The notes under the pieces: generated by a model
The model's input: the letters and a program-made list of their open reading frames with translations, nothing else
Database searches by the model: none
Told to the model about the DNA's origin: nothing
In this document: one piece after another, positions 9,881 to 20,032 of the stretch
How the letters are laid out: the number at the start of each line of letters is the position of its first letter
Position numbering within the stretch: the first letter of the stretch is position 1
Position numbers and translations under genes: made by a program
From: Aphis gossypii
Taxonomy: Eukaryota; Arthropoda; Insecta; Hemiptera; Aphididae
NCBI RefSeq assembly: GCF_020184175.1
Contig: NW_026083216.1
Location: forward strand, 1 to 64,000
Length of the DNA stretch: 64,000 nucleotides
Direction of reading: 5' to 3'

Positions 9881-12213
9881 TATAGTTGCAGCAACCATAG
9901 TTGATAAAAATGTATAAAAGATAATAAAATAAAAATAATTATCTTTACCAAGAGATGGAGATTCTAGCGTTTCAAAAAGGCTATCTGAAATCATGCCTTA
10001 TGGACCTAGACTACTCGTAAAAAAAATAGAATGTCGTAATAATTTATTGCGAAATTATGGTACAACATTAGCAGCTATGACAGCAAACACGAAGTATCCA
10101 ATTTTGTTAAGAAAACATGTAAAAGCCAATGCATTACGTTTTAGATTTTCAATAACTAAGGCAATTGAATATCGTAATAGTTTACAAGGTCAATCAGATT
10201 ACGAAAAAGAAGTTGGTAAGTTGAAAAAAAAATTTTTTGTATGAAATTTAATTTTTTAAACAACAAGACTATTGTGTACTACAGAGTATAGAATATAACT
10301 TGAATAATATATATTTTTTTATAACTATACTGTAGGATTACGGAAGATATAAGTAATAGTTTTCGTCACATTTTGGTAGCCATGATCGATGTGAGCCTAT
10401 TTTTTGCAAGGGCACAATACCAAATGAAAAAATATGATTTTAGAAGCTGAAAGATCGGGATTCTTAACTGATATATCTCAAATAATAACTCGTTTAGTCG
10501 TCAATGTTGATAGTTTACTTATGAATGTTGACAACAACGTGTGTGAACAATTCAATAGTGTAATTAATAAACATTTAGCGGGTAAATGAATAAATTACTC
10601 ACAAAGAAATTCATACAATTCACGAGTTGAAGCTGCGGTTATATCATATAATTCAAGTGGACAATTTCTTCTTCGTTTAATGCATACAAATATACAAAAT
10701 GATATAAGCCCAGGTATACCTACTTTGAAGTATTATTTTTTTTTTAGTAATTTTGATTTTTTTTTTTTATATATACATATACTTCTAGGTATAATAGGAA
10801 AGAATTCCTTACATCCAATAAAAAAAAAAAGAAACCAATCTAAAAAACGTATTTTTCCTACAAGTATACAGAAAAGAGTAATGTTGGCCCGGATCAACAT
10901 TATGGTTTAGCCGAACCATTACCCGAAGAAGATATATTTCAAAAGAAGAGTTACAAAAAATAAAAGACGATTAATCAATTCACTACGATTAGATAGAAAC
11001 GGGCGCTTGGATATTGAAAAGAAAACTAGAGAACAAGCTAATTCTCAAATTTGGCATGCTGAACGAAGGAATAGACTTACAACATCAAATTTTGGCCGTG
11101 TTTGTAAACTACGACCAACTACGTCTTGTAAAATTTCTATTTACGATATATTATATAGGACATTTTTCTCGAAGGCAACTGATTATGGTAAAGCCACCGA
11201 ACCAGAAGCTATCGTCGCATTGGAAAATATTTTAAAATGCAAAATCCATCCGTGTGGACTTATCATCAATGAACAATTTCCTTACCTAGCCACAACTCCA
11301 GGTAAAATGTATTACAGTTACTTATGATATGCATCAATAATTTCAAATAAAATAATAATAATAATAATTTTTTTTGTATATGAATACAGACGGTATTATC
11401 AATGACGATTTTTTAGTTGAAATTAAATGCCCGTTCGCAGTCAGAGATACGTTGACATTTTCGGAAGCGATAAACAGTAAAAAAGTAAGAGTAAATATAT
11501 ACTAACTATCTAATCCAGTGGTTTTCAAACTGGGTGCCGCGGTTATTCCATAAATTACAGATTGCATTGAATTGTGATATAAGAAAATAAATTAATAATT
11601 AATTCAAAACATTTTGTTCATCTAAAAAAGGTCAGTGTGCCGTGAACATTATTTTAAGTTTCGGTGTACCATGTGGCATTATAATAAAAGTTTGAAAACC
11701 ACTGATCTAATCAGTACCTATAACTGTTAAATATTAAGTTTAGTGTAGGTAAAAATGTAAAAATTTTTTTCATTCTATTTTACAACAAACATTTTTAGTT
11801 ATTATTCTGTCGACTCGATGACAATGGAAAAATGCAGCTAAAAGTTGATCATAATTATTATTATCAAGTTCAGGACAAATGCATATTTCCAAACGAAGAT
11901 TTTGTTATTTCTTCGTTTATTCAAAAATTGGACAGAAGTACAAATAATAAATTATAATGTTTGCTTTTGGAATACAAAAATGGTTGATAAATTAAAACTG
12001 TAAGTTTTAAAAATTTTTAATTTTAATATCGAAGATAAGTTTACTCTTATACAACTTAGTAAGTTTGTTACTTTCTTTTAAGCTTTTACATGGGATGTTT
12101 ACTACCAGAAATAGTGAATCCTCAGAATGGAAAACGATAACAAATAGATGACATAAAAGATCCAGAACACATTTTGGAAAACATAAAAACAAAAAACAAA
12201 ACTAAAATAAATT
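8399..12213 (+). pseudogene. Mutator-like transposase + YqaJ nuclease gene, copy A (dead)
   Basis: Ten exon remnants can be followed, with GT/AG borders: 8,399-8,508; 8,572-9,109; 9,192-9,413; 9,955-10,215; 10,336-10,713; 10,797-11,301; 11,390-11,484; 11,799-11,999; 12,083-12,213. They encode the Mutator-type transposase core (GRRIVDMHYVF; VADGQWSKRSYKTKYDA; GIRNRYCIICQ; DGDSSVSKR; PYGPRLLVKKIECRN) and then a YqaJ/lambda-exonuclease-like nuclease (TTSNFGRVCK, ATTPG, DGIINDDFLVEIKCPF, DHNYYYQVQ). Exon order matches copy B at 56,097-61,378. It is a pseudogene: frameshifts near 8,650, 8,730 and 10,440, stops at about 8,921 and 10,587, and another frameshift near 11,880. One intron present in copy B is absent here. 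Gypsy-1 inserted just after its last recognisable exon. Because introns are retained it is not a retrocopy. Confidence 0.8.
9414..9954 (+). other. Intron of copy A with TA microsatellite
   Basis: The intron lies between the exon ending in NKLIG and the exon starting DGDSS. It is longer than the others and contains a TA tract around 9,848-9,875. A 69-codon frame inside it is low-complexity (Asn/Ile/Tyr) and is not called. Confidence 0.55.
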
Positions 12214-12529
12214 TGACACGGTCGTGTCGCACGAATACCGCGATCTCACTCGCTAGACCCCCTTGCCTAGGTATCACCACTCGTTCGATAATCAATCGGG
12301 ACACCCGAGCGATTAATCGAACCAGTTTCTGAGTCGGCGATGAGCCCCGAAGCTCCCGCGGCGTGGGTGACGACCACCGAGAGCTTCGGCGGCGTTTTTG
12401 TCTATCGTTAACCGTTGTTACGATCGATCACCGCCCGCCGCCTTTTCATCGTAAGTCCGTGCGTTTTCCGCGACTGATTGTATATTTGAGTTGTTCTTTT
12501 ATTAGTCTTAACTATTATCTATATCTTCT

Positions 12530-12561
<32 letters not shown>

Positions 12562-12716
12562 CTTTGTTTTCTATTCTGTCTATCCGTACCTCCGAGGTAC
12601 ACGTTATATATATATACTTGTTATTCGGACGCACAGTGCGCGTACTATTATTATTATTATTATTATTATTATAGTAGTTCGTTTCTGTCGTTATATACAT
12701 TTGATTTTGTGTCACA
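12214..12716 (+). repeat. Gypsy-1 5' LTR
   Basis: Matches the 3' LTR from TGACACGG to about 12,704, then diverges. The end is placed at the CA of GTCACA but is uncertain: about 75 bp present at the end of the 3' LTR are missing here. It carries a TA tract and an ATT tract. A canonical TGG primer-binding site right after the end is not evident. Confidence 0.7.
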
Positions 12717-13295
12717 TAAAATAGCTGCTTACGTAATATTTCGCCAAACCGAAAGTACTAATTTAGCTCGCTGGTTAGGAAAGACCCCGATAAGTGCGAC
12801 TTGGCCGGCAACGAGTGTCAGCCTTGACGGAAATAGAGAGTAAATCGGTTAGGTTACCGAACGATAGCGTTTATTCGCATCTAATTAACTCATTTTCCCG
12901 TCACGCGTACGCGGTACTTTGAGCCGTTCTCGCACAAGTAGACTTTAGGCCGGTGATAACCAGTCGTCTCTACGGGTCGGCTCACGTGATAAGCATAGCG
13001 CCAGAATCGCGTCCGCCGTCGTTATCGGGTATCGGTTATCGTACCTAATTTCAGCCGGGTCGTGTGTGTGATAGCCATAGATAATAAAGATATGGATAGG
13101 ACATATCGGTCTTATCAACGGTATTTAAGGGGTCCAGTTGAGGCCAAACAAGTATACCTATATAGAGTATCAATTATCATTATAAAAACGCCTCAATTGC
13201 CTTCCCCTCCAGGCACGCGGCCTCAAATATATTTAACATAGGCGTGGCCTATCCTTATCTTTATTATCTATGGTGATAGCGTCGTTGTTTATATT
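12717..13295 (+). promoter_or_regulatory. Gypsy-1 untranslated leader
   Basis: A 580-bp non-coding leader between the 5' LTR and gag, containing the MITE described above. It presumably holds the primer-binding and packaging signals, but I cannot point to a primer-binding site. Confidence 0.45.
13075..13273. mobile_element. MITE, 199 bp, in Gypsy-1 leader
   Basis: Terminal inverted repeats of 26 bp with one mismatch start CCATAGATAATAAAGAT (13,075-13,100 and complement at 13,248-13,273). They are flanked by a 6-bp direct repeat TGATAG (13,069-13,074 and 13,274-13,279). There is no coding capacity. The superfamily is not assignable from the ends alone. Confidence 0.75.
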
Positions 13296-15170
13296 GTGGT
13301 TATCAACAATAACAAAAACACGATGTCTAGCGTTGCGAAAACTATTTTTCAAATGTCGATCGCGGAACTTAAGTCGGAGTGTGAGTTACGCGATATTAAC
13401 AGCACGGGTGCTAAGAACGATATTCTTATAAGACTCGAACAGTGCATTTTGGATGACGGGTATGACCCACAGACTCTTCAATTGCCTGTTTCGACGACGC
13501 ACCCGTGCAGTTCGGCAGGTATTCCGCCAAGGACCAACAATCGCCGAACGGGTGTTCCCGACTATTCGGTAGTTGAATCCGGGGACGGATACATTGAAGA
13601 CGAAGTTCGGAATATTTGTTTTAATAACGACCAGTGTGACAGACTGTCGGGCGCGGCCGATAATTGCGGTTCGAACAATAGTTCGCGGGTAAACTCGCGG
13701 CTATCGAATCGTGATGCGCCACCGCTAAACAAACATTTTTCCGACACGACACAACAATTGGTGGACTTAAGTCACCAAGTTGGTAACGCCGGTGCTCACG
13801 TTCGGCGGGAAATAGAACTATTTAGTATCGAAAACCGCCTTGAGTCAATCGAAACCGCGCTAGTCGACATTAAGAACTCTGTGAGGAGTCTCAATGCACG
13901 ACAAGACGCGATCGAAAATCGGCTGAAAAGCCACGGCTGTTGTAGGGCAATCGGGCATACCCGAATTTCGCCAAATCGTGATTCGTCGAATTTAGCCGAA
14001 CTTAATAGTCTTATAGCGGAGATTGAACACGACTTACGGGGAACGGCTACGGCGCCGCGGCGGTTGTCCGCCGCACAGCCAAGGCCGTCGGTGGCGTTCG
14101 CCGACCCCCATGCGCGTGCATATTCATCTCCGTCACCTCCGATATGCGATAGAACGTATGTACGTAGAAGCAACACGACCAATAATGAACCGAATTTTAA
14201 CGCGAATATGGGCGCCGAATTTAGGGATAGACGCAATTACGGGAATACTGATCACGCGAGCAGCACGCGCGTAGGAGCAGCTTCCCGTTATAGTGATAGA
14301 CGTTCACCCCAATTTTACGGCATGCCTAATTCGGATAACGTTAATACGGTGCTTTTAAATAACGAAACCCACTACTCGGATCGGTGTACAGGGCAACCGG
14401 AGACGTTCGCGAGTACGCGAAATCCGGCCTTTAGTTTTAATTTTAAATTAACTCCACCGCAGTTCGCCGGAAAAAAATACGAGGACCCGAAAAACTTTAT
14501 CGAGAGTTGCGAGTCGGTATTCTGTAATTCCGGCGTTCCACCATCCGAATGGGTACGATTGATACAAGACCAGTTAAGCGAGTCCGCCGCTACTTGGTAT
14601 AAAATGGTAAAATCGTTGGGTTTATCGTGGAACGAATTTTTAATCGAATTCGCGGACCGTTGGGACAGCCCGGCTATTCGGTCGCAGTTGATGGCGGAGT
14701 TAATGTCCGTGCGTCAGCGACCGGAACAATCCCTAACAGATTTTTGTATTTACAAATATAATTTGGCTAGGCGTATTGAGCTACAACTTCCGGAGGCAGA
14801 TATCGTGGAAATCGTGGGTAGTCTCGCTCGTGATGAGTTTATCTCACTTGTTCGATTCGCGAACCCGCACACGTTCCGTGACCTTCGACGGGTGGCAAAA
14901 CAATTGGACGGACCGCGGCGGTCGGTTACCGCCGCGCCGGACCAAACTGCAGCGAAGAGGTCGCAATTGGCAGTAAAACCTTCGGGAGGACCCAAGGACC
15001 CCCACCCACCTAAGAAGGGGGTGGTGTGTTATGAGTGCGGGGGGCCGCATTACGCGAACGTTTGCGAAAATCGCGTCGATAAGGCAAAATCGAACGATTT
15101 TAATAAGGAAAGAAAATCGGGAAACGACCGTCGGGCCGACCGAAAGACCGACAAGTCGTCCCGAAAGTAA
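13296..15170 (+). CDS. gag: Gypsy-1 Gag with N-terminal SAP domain
   Basis: An intact 624-codon frame. The first methionine is at 13,296, but the one at 13,323 (MSSVAKT) starts nearer the first domain and could be used. Residues 19-52 form a SAP-type helix-extension-helix (MSIAELKSECELRDI, then GAKNDILIRLEQ), a putative DNA-binding module. The middle is low-complexity with a heptad region (about 165-215). About residues 385-540 form the retrotransposon capsid domain (PPQFAGKKYEDPKNF, SAATWYKM, SVRQRPEQSLTDF). A CCHC-type zinc knuckle, CYECGGPHYANVC, starts at residue 578. Gag assembles the particle and binds RNA. The C-terminus overlaps pol by about 64 nt in the minus-one frame. Confidence 0.88.
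   Translation: MVINNNKNTMSSVAKTIFQMSIAELKSECELRDINSTGAKNDILIRLEQCILDDGYDPQTLQLPVSTTHPCSSAGIPPRTNNRRTGVPDYSVVESGDGYIEDEVRNICFNNDQCDRLSGAADNCGSNNSSRVNSRLSNRDAPPLNKHFSDTTQQLVDLSHQVGNAGAHVRREIELFSIENRLESIETALVDIKNSVRSLNARQDAIENRLKSHGCCRAIGHTRISPNRDSSNLAELNSLIAEIEHDLRGTATAPRRLSAAQPRPSVAFADPHARAYSSPSPPICDRTYVRRSNTTNNEPNFNANMGAEFRDRRNYGNTDHASSTRVGAASRYSDRRSPQFYGMPNSDNVNTVLLNNETHYSDRCTGQPETFASTRNPAFSFNFKLTPPQFAGKKYEDPKNFIESCESVFCNSGVPPSEWVRLIQDQLSESAATWYKMVKSLGLSWNEFLIEFADRWDSPAIRSQLMAELMSVRQRPEQSLTDFCIYKYNLARRIELQLPEADIVEIVGSLARDEFISLVRFANPHTFRDLRRVAKQLDGPRRSVTAAPDQTAAKRSQLAVKPSGGPKDPHPPKKGVVCYECGGPHYANVCENRVDKAKSNDFNKERKSGNDRRADRKTDKSSRK
15119..15125 (+). promoter_or_regulatory. Minus-one ribosomal frameshift heptamer
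   Basis: GGGAAAC sits exactly in the X-XXY-YYZ phase of gag (codons TCG GGA AAC). A slip of one base enters the pol frame, which is closed upstream by a stop at 15,104 and open downstream past the gag stop at 15,168. Four bases after the heptamer a GTCGG can pair with a later CCGAC as a candidate stimulatory stem. The same heptamer in the same codons is found in Gypsy-2. Confidence 0.75.
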
Positions 15171-18100
15171 ATCCTGGCAGCCCCAAACTCGAAAGAAATG
15201 TTTTTCAATTAAGTTCCGCGATTCCGAATAAATCTGACCAAGATAAATCATCGGTAGAAACGCGCAATATTTCAAATAGAAAATCACCCCGAACTTCTAT
15301 CCCAAACTCGCCGACATTGGTAGTGACTGACCAAGGAACATATACACCATGTAGGGAGAGGAAGGACAAAGGGAGGGAATTTTCAATAGAAATTTGCGAT
15401 TTTGAAAACATTTCTAGTGTGGACCAGGACATTGCGCCTGTAAACATTTTTCCGTCGGAGGAATACAAGATCGGATCTGATAGTCATTTCACTAACATTA
15501 TGGCCGATACTGTGCCCGACATAGGGGTTAAAAACTTTTCTATGTACACGCCTACCAACGTCACACCACTTGGAGTGGGTTATCCGGGGGTGAAGATATT
15601 GTGTCCTGAGAAATTTTGGGAACAATTGTCCACCGGACCACCAGTTTCCAGTATATTCGGTTCTGATAATAGAAAATTCGCGCCGTCGAAATCTATGAAT
15701 TCGGATTTAGATACGAAAATGTCTATTAATCAAAATACAACAACCGTTCCACCGAGACATTGTATGGGTGACACACCAACACCCGCGGTTGAATTAGAAT
15801 TTTCGAGTGGTTACGTGACTGCGTTACTAGACTCTCAGGCTGTAAAGTCTTACGTGAAGCCCTGGGTAGTAGAAAAATATGGCACATACTGTTCAAGGAC
15901 CACTGCGGTGGTGAGGTTAGCAGACGGTCGCACAACGAATACGAGCGGTGAAGCTTCGTTTGAGACTAAAATTTCGAATTTGGAATTCACTTTTAGAGCG
16001 GCCGTACTAAATGATTTGTTCAGTGATGTATTATTAGGTCATGACTTTCTAGTCCAAAATCAAGTATCGTTGGATTATACGACGTTTACGATTTATATGG
16101 GCTCTAGACAACGCGCATCCGTGTGCTGGAAAAAAGGCAACCCCCCACCGACCCACCTTCCCGATTAATCCGAAGTACTATTTACGGGTGAACCCGAGTA
16201 CGTACAGAGAATGAAAACAATACTGACCAAGTATGCAAACGTTTTTAGTGGAAGTATAGGCAGGACTAAATTAATTGAACATGACATTCAACTAAATAAT
16301 CCGTCGCCTGTGGCACTGCGTCCTTATCCATATCCACCAGAAAAACAACATTATATTAATGACATGGTGCGGGAAATGGAGGAGCAGGGGTTGGTAGAAC
16401 CGAGTATTTCACCCTGGTCGTCACCAGTGGTACTCGCAAAAAAGAAAGATGGGTCGTTTCGTCTGTGTGTAGATTACAGACGACTGAACGACGCGACTAT
16501 CTCGGACGCGCAACCAATGGGGAATCTCCATGAAATGGTTCGCGGTATGAAAGGTGCACGTGTATTCACTACGTTAGACCTCAAATCCGGATATTGGCAA
16601 CTATCCTTAAAACCTGAAGCCCGAAAGTATACCGCTTTCCGAACCCAAAGGGGGTTATTTCAGTTTAGAGTACTTCCATTTGGTCTGAAAAACTCTCCGG
16701 CGACTTTCGTACGCCTGATGGGTGAGGTATTGAAGGGGCTGATAGGTGACTTTGTGGAGGTGTATCTAGACGACATCGTTATTTATTCATACGATCTCGA
16801 AGAACACCTCATACACATAGAAAAAGTAGTGGAGAGACTACATAGGAGTGGTTTAACTTGTCAGCCGAAAAAGTGTCATTTTAGGCAGACCCAAATTTCA
16901 TTCTTAGGGCATGTCGTCGATGCGGATGGCATTGACAAACAACCCGAAAAGTTAGAGGCAATCTTAAACCATCCTTTACCCAAAAACGTACGGACGTTAC
17001 GAAAGTTTTTGGGCGTGTGCAACTGGTATAATCAGTTTGTACACAATTACGCCGACATAATTAATCCCCTAACTAATTTCCTTAAAAAGGGTGTCAGATA
17101 CTCAGATGGCGTTGGTCTAAAGTGGAGCAGGAATCTTTTGATATCATTAGACAAAAGTTATACGACTCCCCAAAATTAACCCCCCCCCCATGATTTTTCG
17201 AAAGCTTTCTGTTTACAAACGGACGCATCGGAGATAGGGGTTGGCGCAATTCTATTCCAACAAGGTAGTGACCTGGAAAGGAAAATTATTGCCTATGCCA
17301 GTAAAAAGCTAAGCGAAACGCAACGCTAGTACGCTGCGGTAGAGAGTGAGTGCTTAGGGTTAATTTGGGCGATTGATAAATTTAGACCATTTCTGGAATC
17401 TCGTACCTTCGAATTGTATACCGACAACTCGGCGCTGACGTGGCTACACCGGGCGAAAGATAAGAACAGTAAACTAACCCGGTGGGCGCTGCAGTTAGGA
17501 ACACTAGACTTCGTTATTCGACATGTTCCCGGAGTACAGAATGAGGGTCCCGATATGTTATCTCGATTCCCGACAGACGGTCCTACGTTGGACGAGGACG
17601 CGTTGGAGGAAAATTTGGTTGGTTTTCCAACGAGTAACATAGTGGTCGGAAGTAGAGAACCAGAACAGATTTATCATATTCATCCGAACTCGAGTAACTC
17701 GAGTCCCATCTCCCTTCAGACATTAATTGATTGGCAGGGTGAGGACCCCAAGATCCAAGGGATTGTGTCCAACTTTACGTCAGATAGTCCGGCGTGTAAC
17801 ACGCGACTAAATCGACTTGAAAAATTCGATAATCTGATTTATGAGGAGGGTCTCCTTAAGAAAAGGAAAGTAGGTAATATTTCGGATAATACGATGAAGT
17901 ACATGGTGGTGGTACCCGTTGACAAACAGGAGCATATCCTGTGGCGTTATCACGACCACGTCCTGGCGGGACATCCGGGATGGAAAGAGACATATAGGGC
18001 GATAACAAATAGGTTTTATTGGAAGTCGGTACGGGAGGCTACCCGGCGCCACGTGGCAGCTTGCCACATATGCGCGTGTACCAAACCATTAAATAACAAA

Positions 18101-18907
18101 ATCGATGTCCCGTTACGTCCTAGAAAACCAACCCAACAATGGGAAGTGGTTAGTGTCGATTTGATGGGACCTTATCCGCTCACAAGTCGGGGTAAGACCA
18201 ACATCTTAGTAGCCACGGATTGTCACAGCAGGTGGGTCGAAGCGTATCCCTTGGGGGCGGCAACATCCGCCGTGATTACCCAAACCTTGGAAAGGGAGTT
18301 GTTCGCGAGAACACGGGTGCTATTAAGCGACAATGGCCCTCAGTTTACCTCGGACGTGTGGACAAAAGCACTCGACCGATGGGGGGTGGAGGGTTGGACT
18401 ACCCCAGTATACCACCCGAGGGCCAATCCGGTAGAAAGGCGTAATCAGGAGCTGAAAAAGGGCCTTCGGGCACTACTGGTGAACGATAGTCATCGTTCGT
18501 GGGACCAGAAACTCTCCGCGGTTCTGTTTACATTGCGCAACCGGAAGAACGACAGGACCGGCGTTTCACCGTCAGTTTCGGTGTTTGGACACGAAACCAA
18601 AAGTCCTGGAGATTGGGCACTAATCGTGAAGTCCGATAGTACGCCGCGGGTTCCGGCAACATCGGACATCATCACGGTTGCTGAGAAATCGAAGGAGAAC
18701 CGGCGAGCGTTTGCCGCCGGGGACCGGGCTTTCGTTAAGGCACACCCACTCTCCAAAGCCGATCAGGGTTTCCACGCGGGGTTTGCCGCGAAGTGGACGG
18801 GTCCTGTCACACTTAAAGAAAAACTGGGGAAAGGGGTTTTCTGGACAGATCAAAACCCACCGCGCAAAGTGCACGTCTCCAGTTTGAAACCCGCGTACAC
18901 GAAGTGA
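15122..18907 (+). pseudogene. pol: Gypsy-1 Pol: PR-RT-RNase H-IN, lightly damaged
   Basis: All domains are in order. Protease has ALLDSQA at 15,821-15,841, a DSQ in place of the usual DSG/DTG, and later LLGHDFL. RT spans about 16,300-17,000 (KKDGSFRLCVDYRRLN, LDLKSGYWQ, the YLDDIV catalytic box near 16,765). RNase H covers 17,210-17,560 (QTDASEIGVGAI, YTDNSALTWL). Integrase has an HHCC finger (17,950-18,080), a DDE core (DLMGPYP, LSDNGPQF, NPVERRNQE) and the C-terminal GPY module (FHAGFAAKWTGPV). The frame is broken by a stop at 16,166-16,168, two compensating indels between about 17,095 and the C-run at 17,180, and a stop at 17,328. Reached from gag by the frameshift heptamer at 15,119. Confidence 0.9.
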
Positions 18908-19049
18908 TACTCGTTCCGCAATCGGCCAAGTCGTGTGAAAACAAAAGGTGGTATTACGGTAGCTCACCAGAACCTGCGTGGGGGTACCACCATTAACCGC
19001 GATTATTGTTTTTTTTTTTTTTGTATGTTTCCATACTATCCCCGTATAG

Positions 19050-19907
19050 ATGTCACGCGAAGGTGAGGAGCAGCTGACGGGCCGGGACAGCCGGTGGCGG
19101 CCGAGCCGAGGCCACATGAGGACGAGTCTGGAGGACTTGGTGTGGCAGACCACCTCCCAACTCGACCTCTTGCGGCAGACCAGGGCGACGCTGATCGGGC
19201 TGGGTGCAGAGTTCCCTCCGGACTCACCGCAGGGACTATCGATCCAGCCGATCGGCGACGTGGACACGGCGGAGCTACGGGCCGACCCTCGTCTGTGGGC
19301 GGCGTACGAGCGCGGGTGGCGCGAGCACGCGAGGGCTGCACCGGCGAGTCCACCGGCACCGACGGACCGTCGGCCCATACCGGGGCCAGTCCGCCACACC
19401 CAGCGGACGGTCCGGAAGGCGACCACGGCGCCAACGGCAAAGCCACACCCACGGCCGGCACGCCAACCACCACCGGCACGCGCAGCGCAGGGACCAGCGC
19501 TGGCCAGTGCCCTACCACCGGTGCAAAGACGTCCCAGCCAGCAGCAACGCCGGAGGCTGCCGACCGTCCAGCCGCGGCCACAGCCGGCAACTGCCCAACC
19601 ACGGGCACAGCCGCCAACTGCCCGACCGCGGACACAGCCGCCAACCGTCCGACCACGAACGCAGCCGACGGCTGTTCAACCGCGGGCCCAGCCGCCAAAC
19701 GTCCCACCACGGACACAGCCACCGCCTCCAGCCCCGATCCCGGAACGGCAGCCGGAAACCCCGGTGGACGCTATTCCCCGGGAGGGGACCCCGAGCGTAG
19801 ACGAGGATGCTTGTCAGGCCCCCCCTCCAACGGTCGTGTCACACGAACCAATGGAGGTGGGCGGTGACGACATCCTTGTCGATATTGAGGCCCTATACCG
19901 GGAATAG
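19050..19907 (+). CDS. Gypsy-1 ORF3, proline-rich protein in env position
   Basis: An intact 285-codon frame lying between pol and the polypurine tract, where retroviruses have env. It has no signal peptide and no membrane segment, so it is not an envelope protein. The N-terminus has a short helical stretch (about 27-50), then residues 79-90 read DPRLWAAYERGW. A long Pro/Arg/Gln/Ala-rich repeat region (about 97-245) with tandem QPRAQPP-like units follows, then an acidic tail (MEVGGDDILVDIEALY). A counterpart of almost equal length with the same motif lies in the same position in Gypsy-2 (31,646-32,488). A T-run at 19,009-19,022 separates it from pol. I know no characterised family with this motif; the function is unknown. 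The opposite-strand frames here are shadows of its GC-rich repeats. Confidence 0.75.
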   Translation: MSREGEEQLTGRDSRWRPSRGHMRTSLEDLVWQTTSQLDLLRQTRATLIGLGAEFPPDSPQGLSIQPIGDVDTAELRADPRLWAAYERGWREHARAAPASPPAPTDRRPIPGPVRHTQRTVRKATTAPTAKPHPRPARQPPPARAAQGPALASALPPVQRRPSQQQRRRLPTVQPRPQPATAQPRAQPPTARPRTQPPTVRPRTQPTAVQPRAQPPNVPPRTQPPPPAPIPERQPETPVDAIPREGTPSVDEDACQAPPPTVVSHEPMEVGGDDILVDIEALYRE

Positions 19908-20018
19908 TTTTGGCAAGTGGGAAACTGGGCGGTAATCGCCAGTTTCCCCATCGCAACTGTAGGTGCCCGGGGCACCCGATGGCACCACACGGCTCTAGAC
20001 AAAGGTGTCTATCAGCTT

Positions 20019-20031
20019 GGGGGGGGGAGAG
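20019..20031 (+). promoter_or_regulatory. Gypsy-1 polypurine tract
   Basis: A G-run followed by GAGAG sits immediately before the 3' LTR, as expected for the plus-strand primer. Gypsy-2 has an equivalent G-run in the same position. Confidence 0.8.
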
Positions 20032-20032
20032 T

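Noticed and set aside
12363..12674. A 103-codon frame inside the 5' LTR, repeated at 20,182-20,571
   Set aside because: It is present twice because it lies in the LTR. It runs into the TA and ATT microsatellites and differs in length between copies, so it is not a gene.
18620..19722. Long minus-strand frames (268 and 228 codons) over the end of pol and ORF3 of Gypsy-1
   Set aside because: They are shadows of GC-rich plus-strand genes: repetitive Ala/Val/Pro/Gly content, no motif, and opposite to the conserved ORF3.
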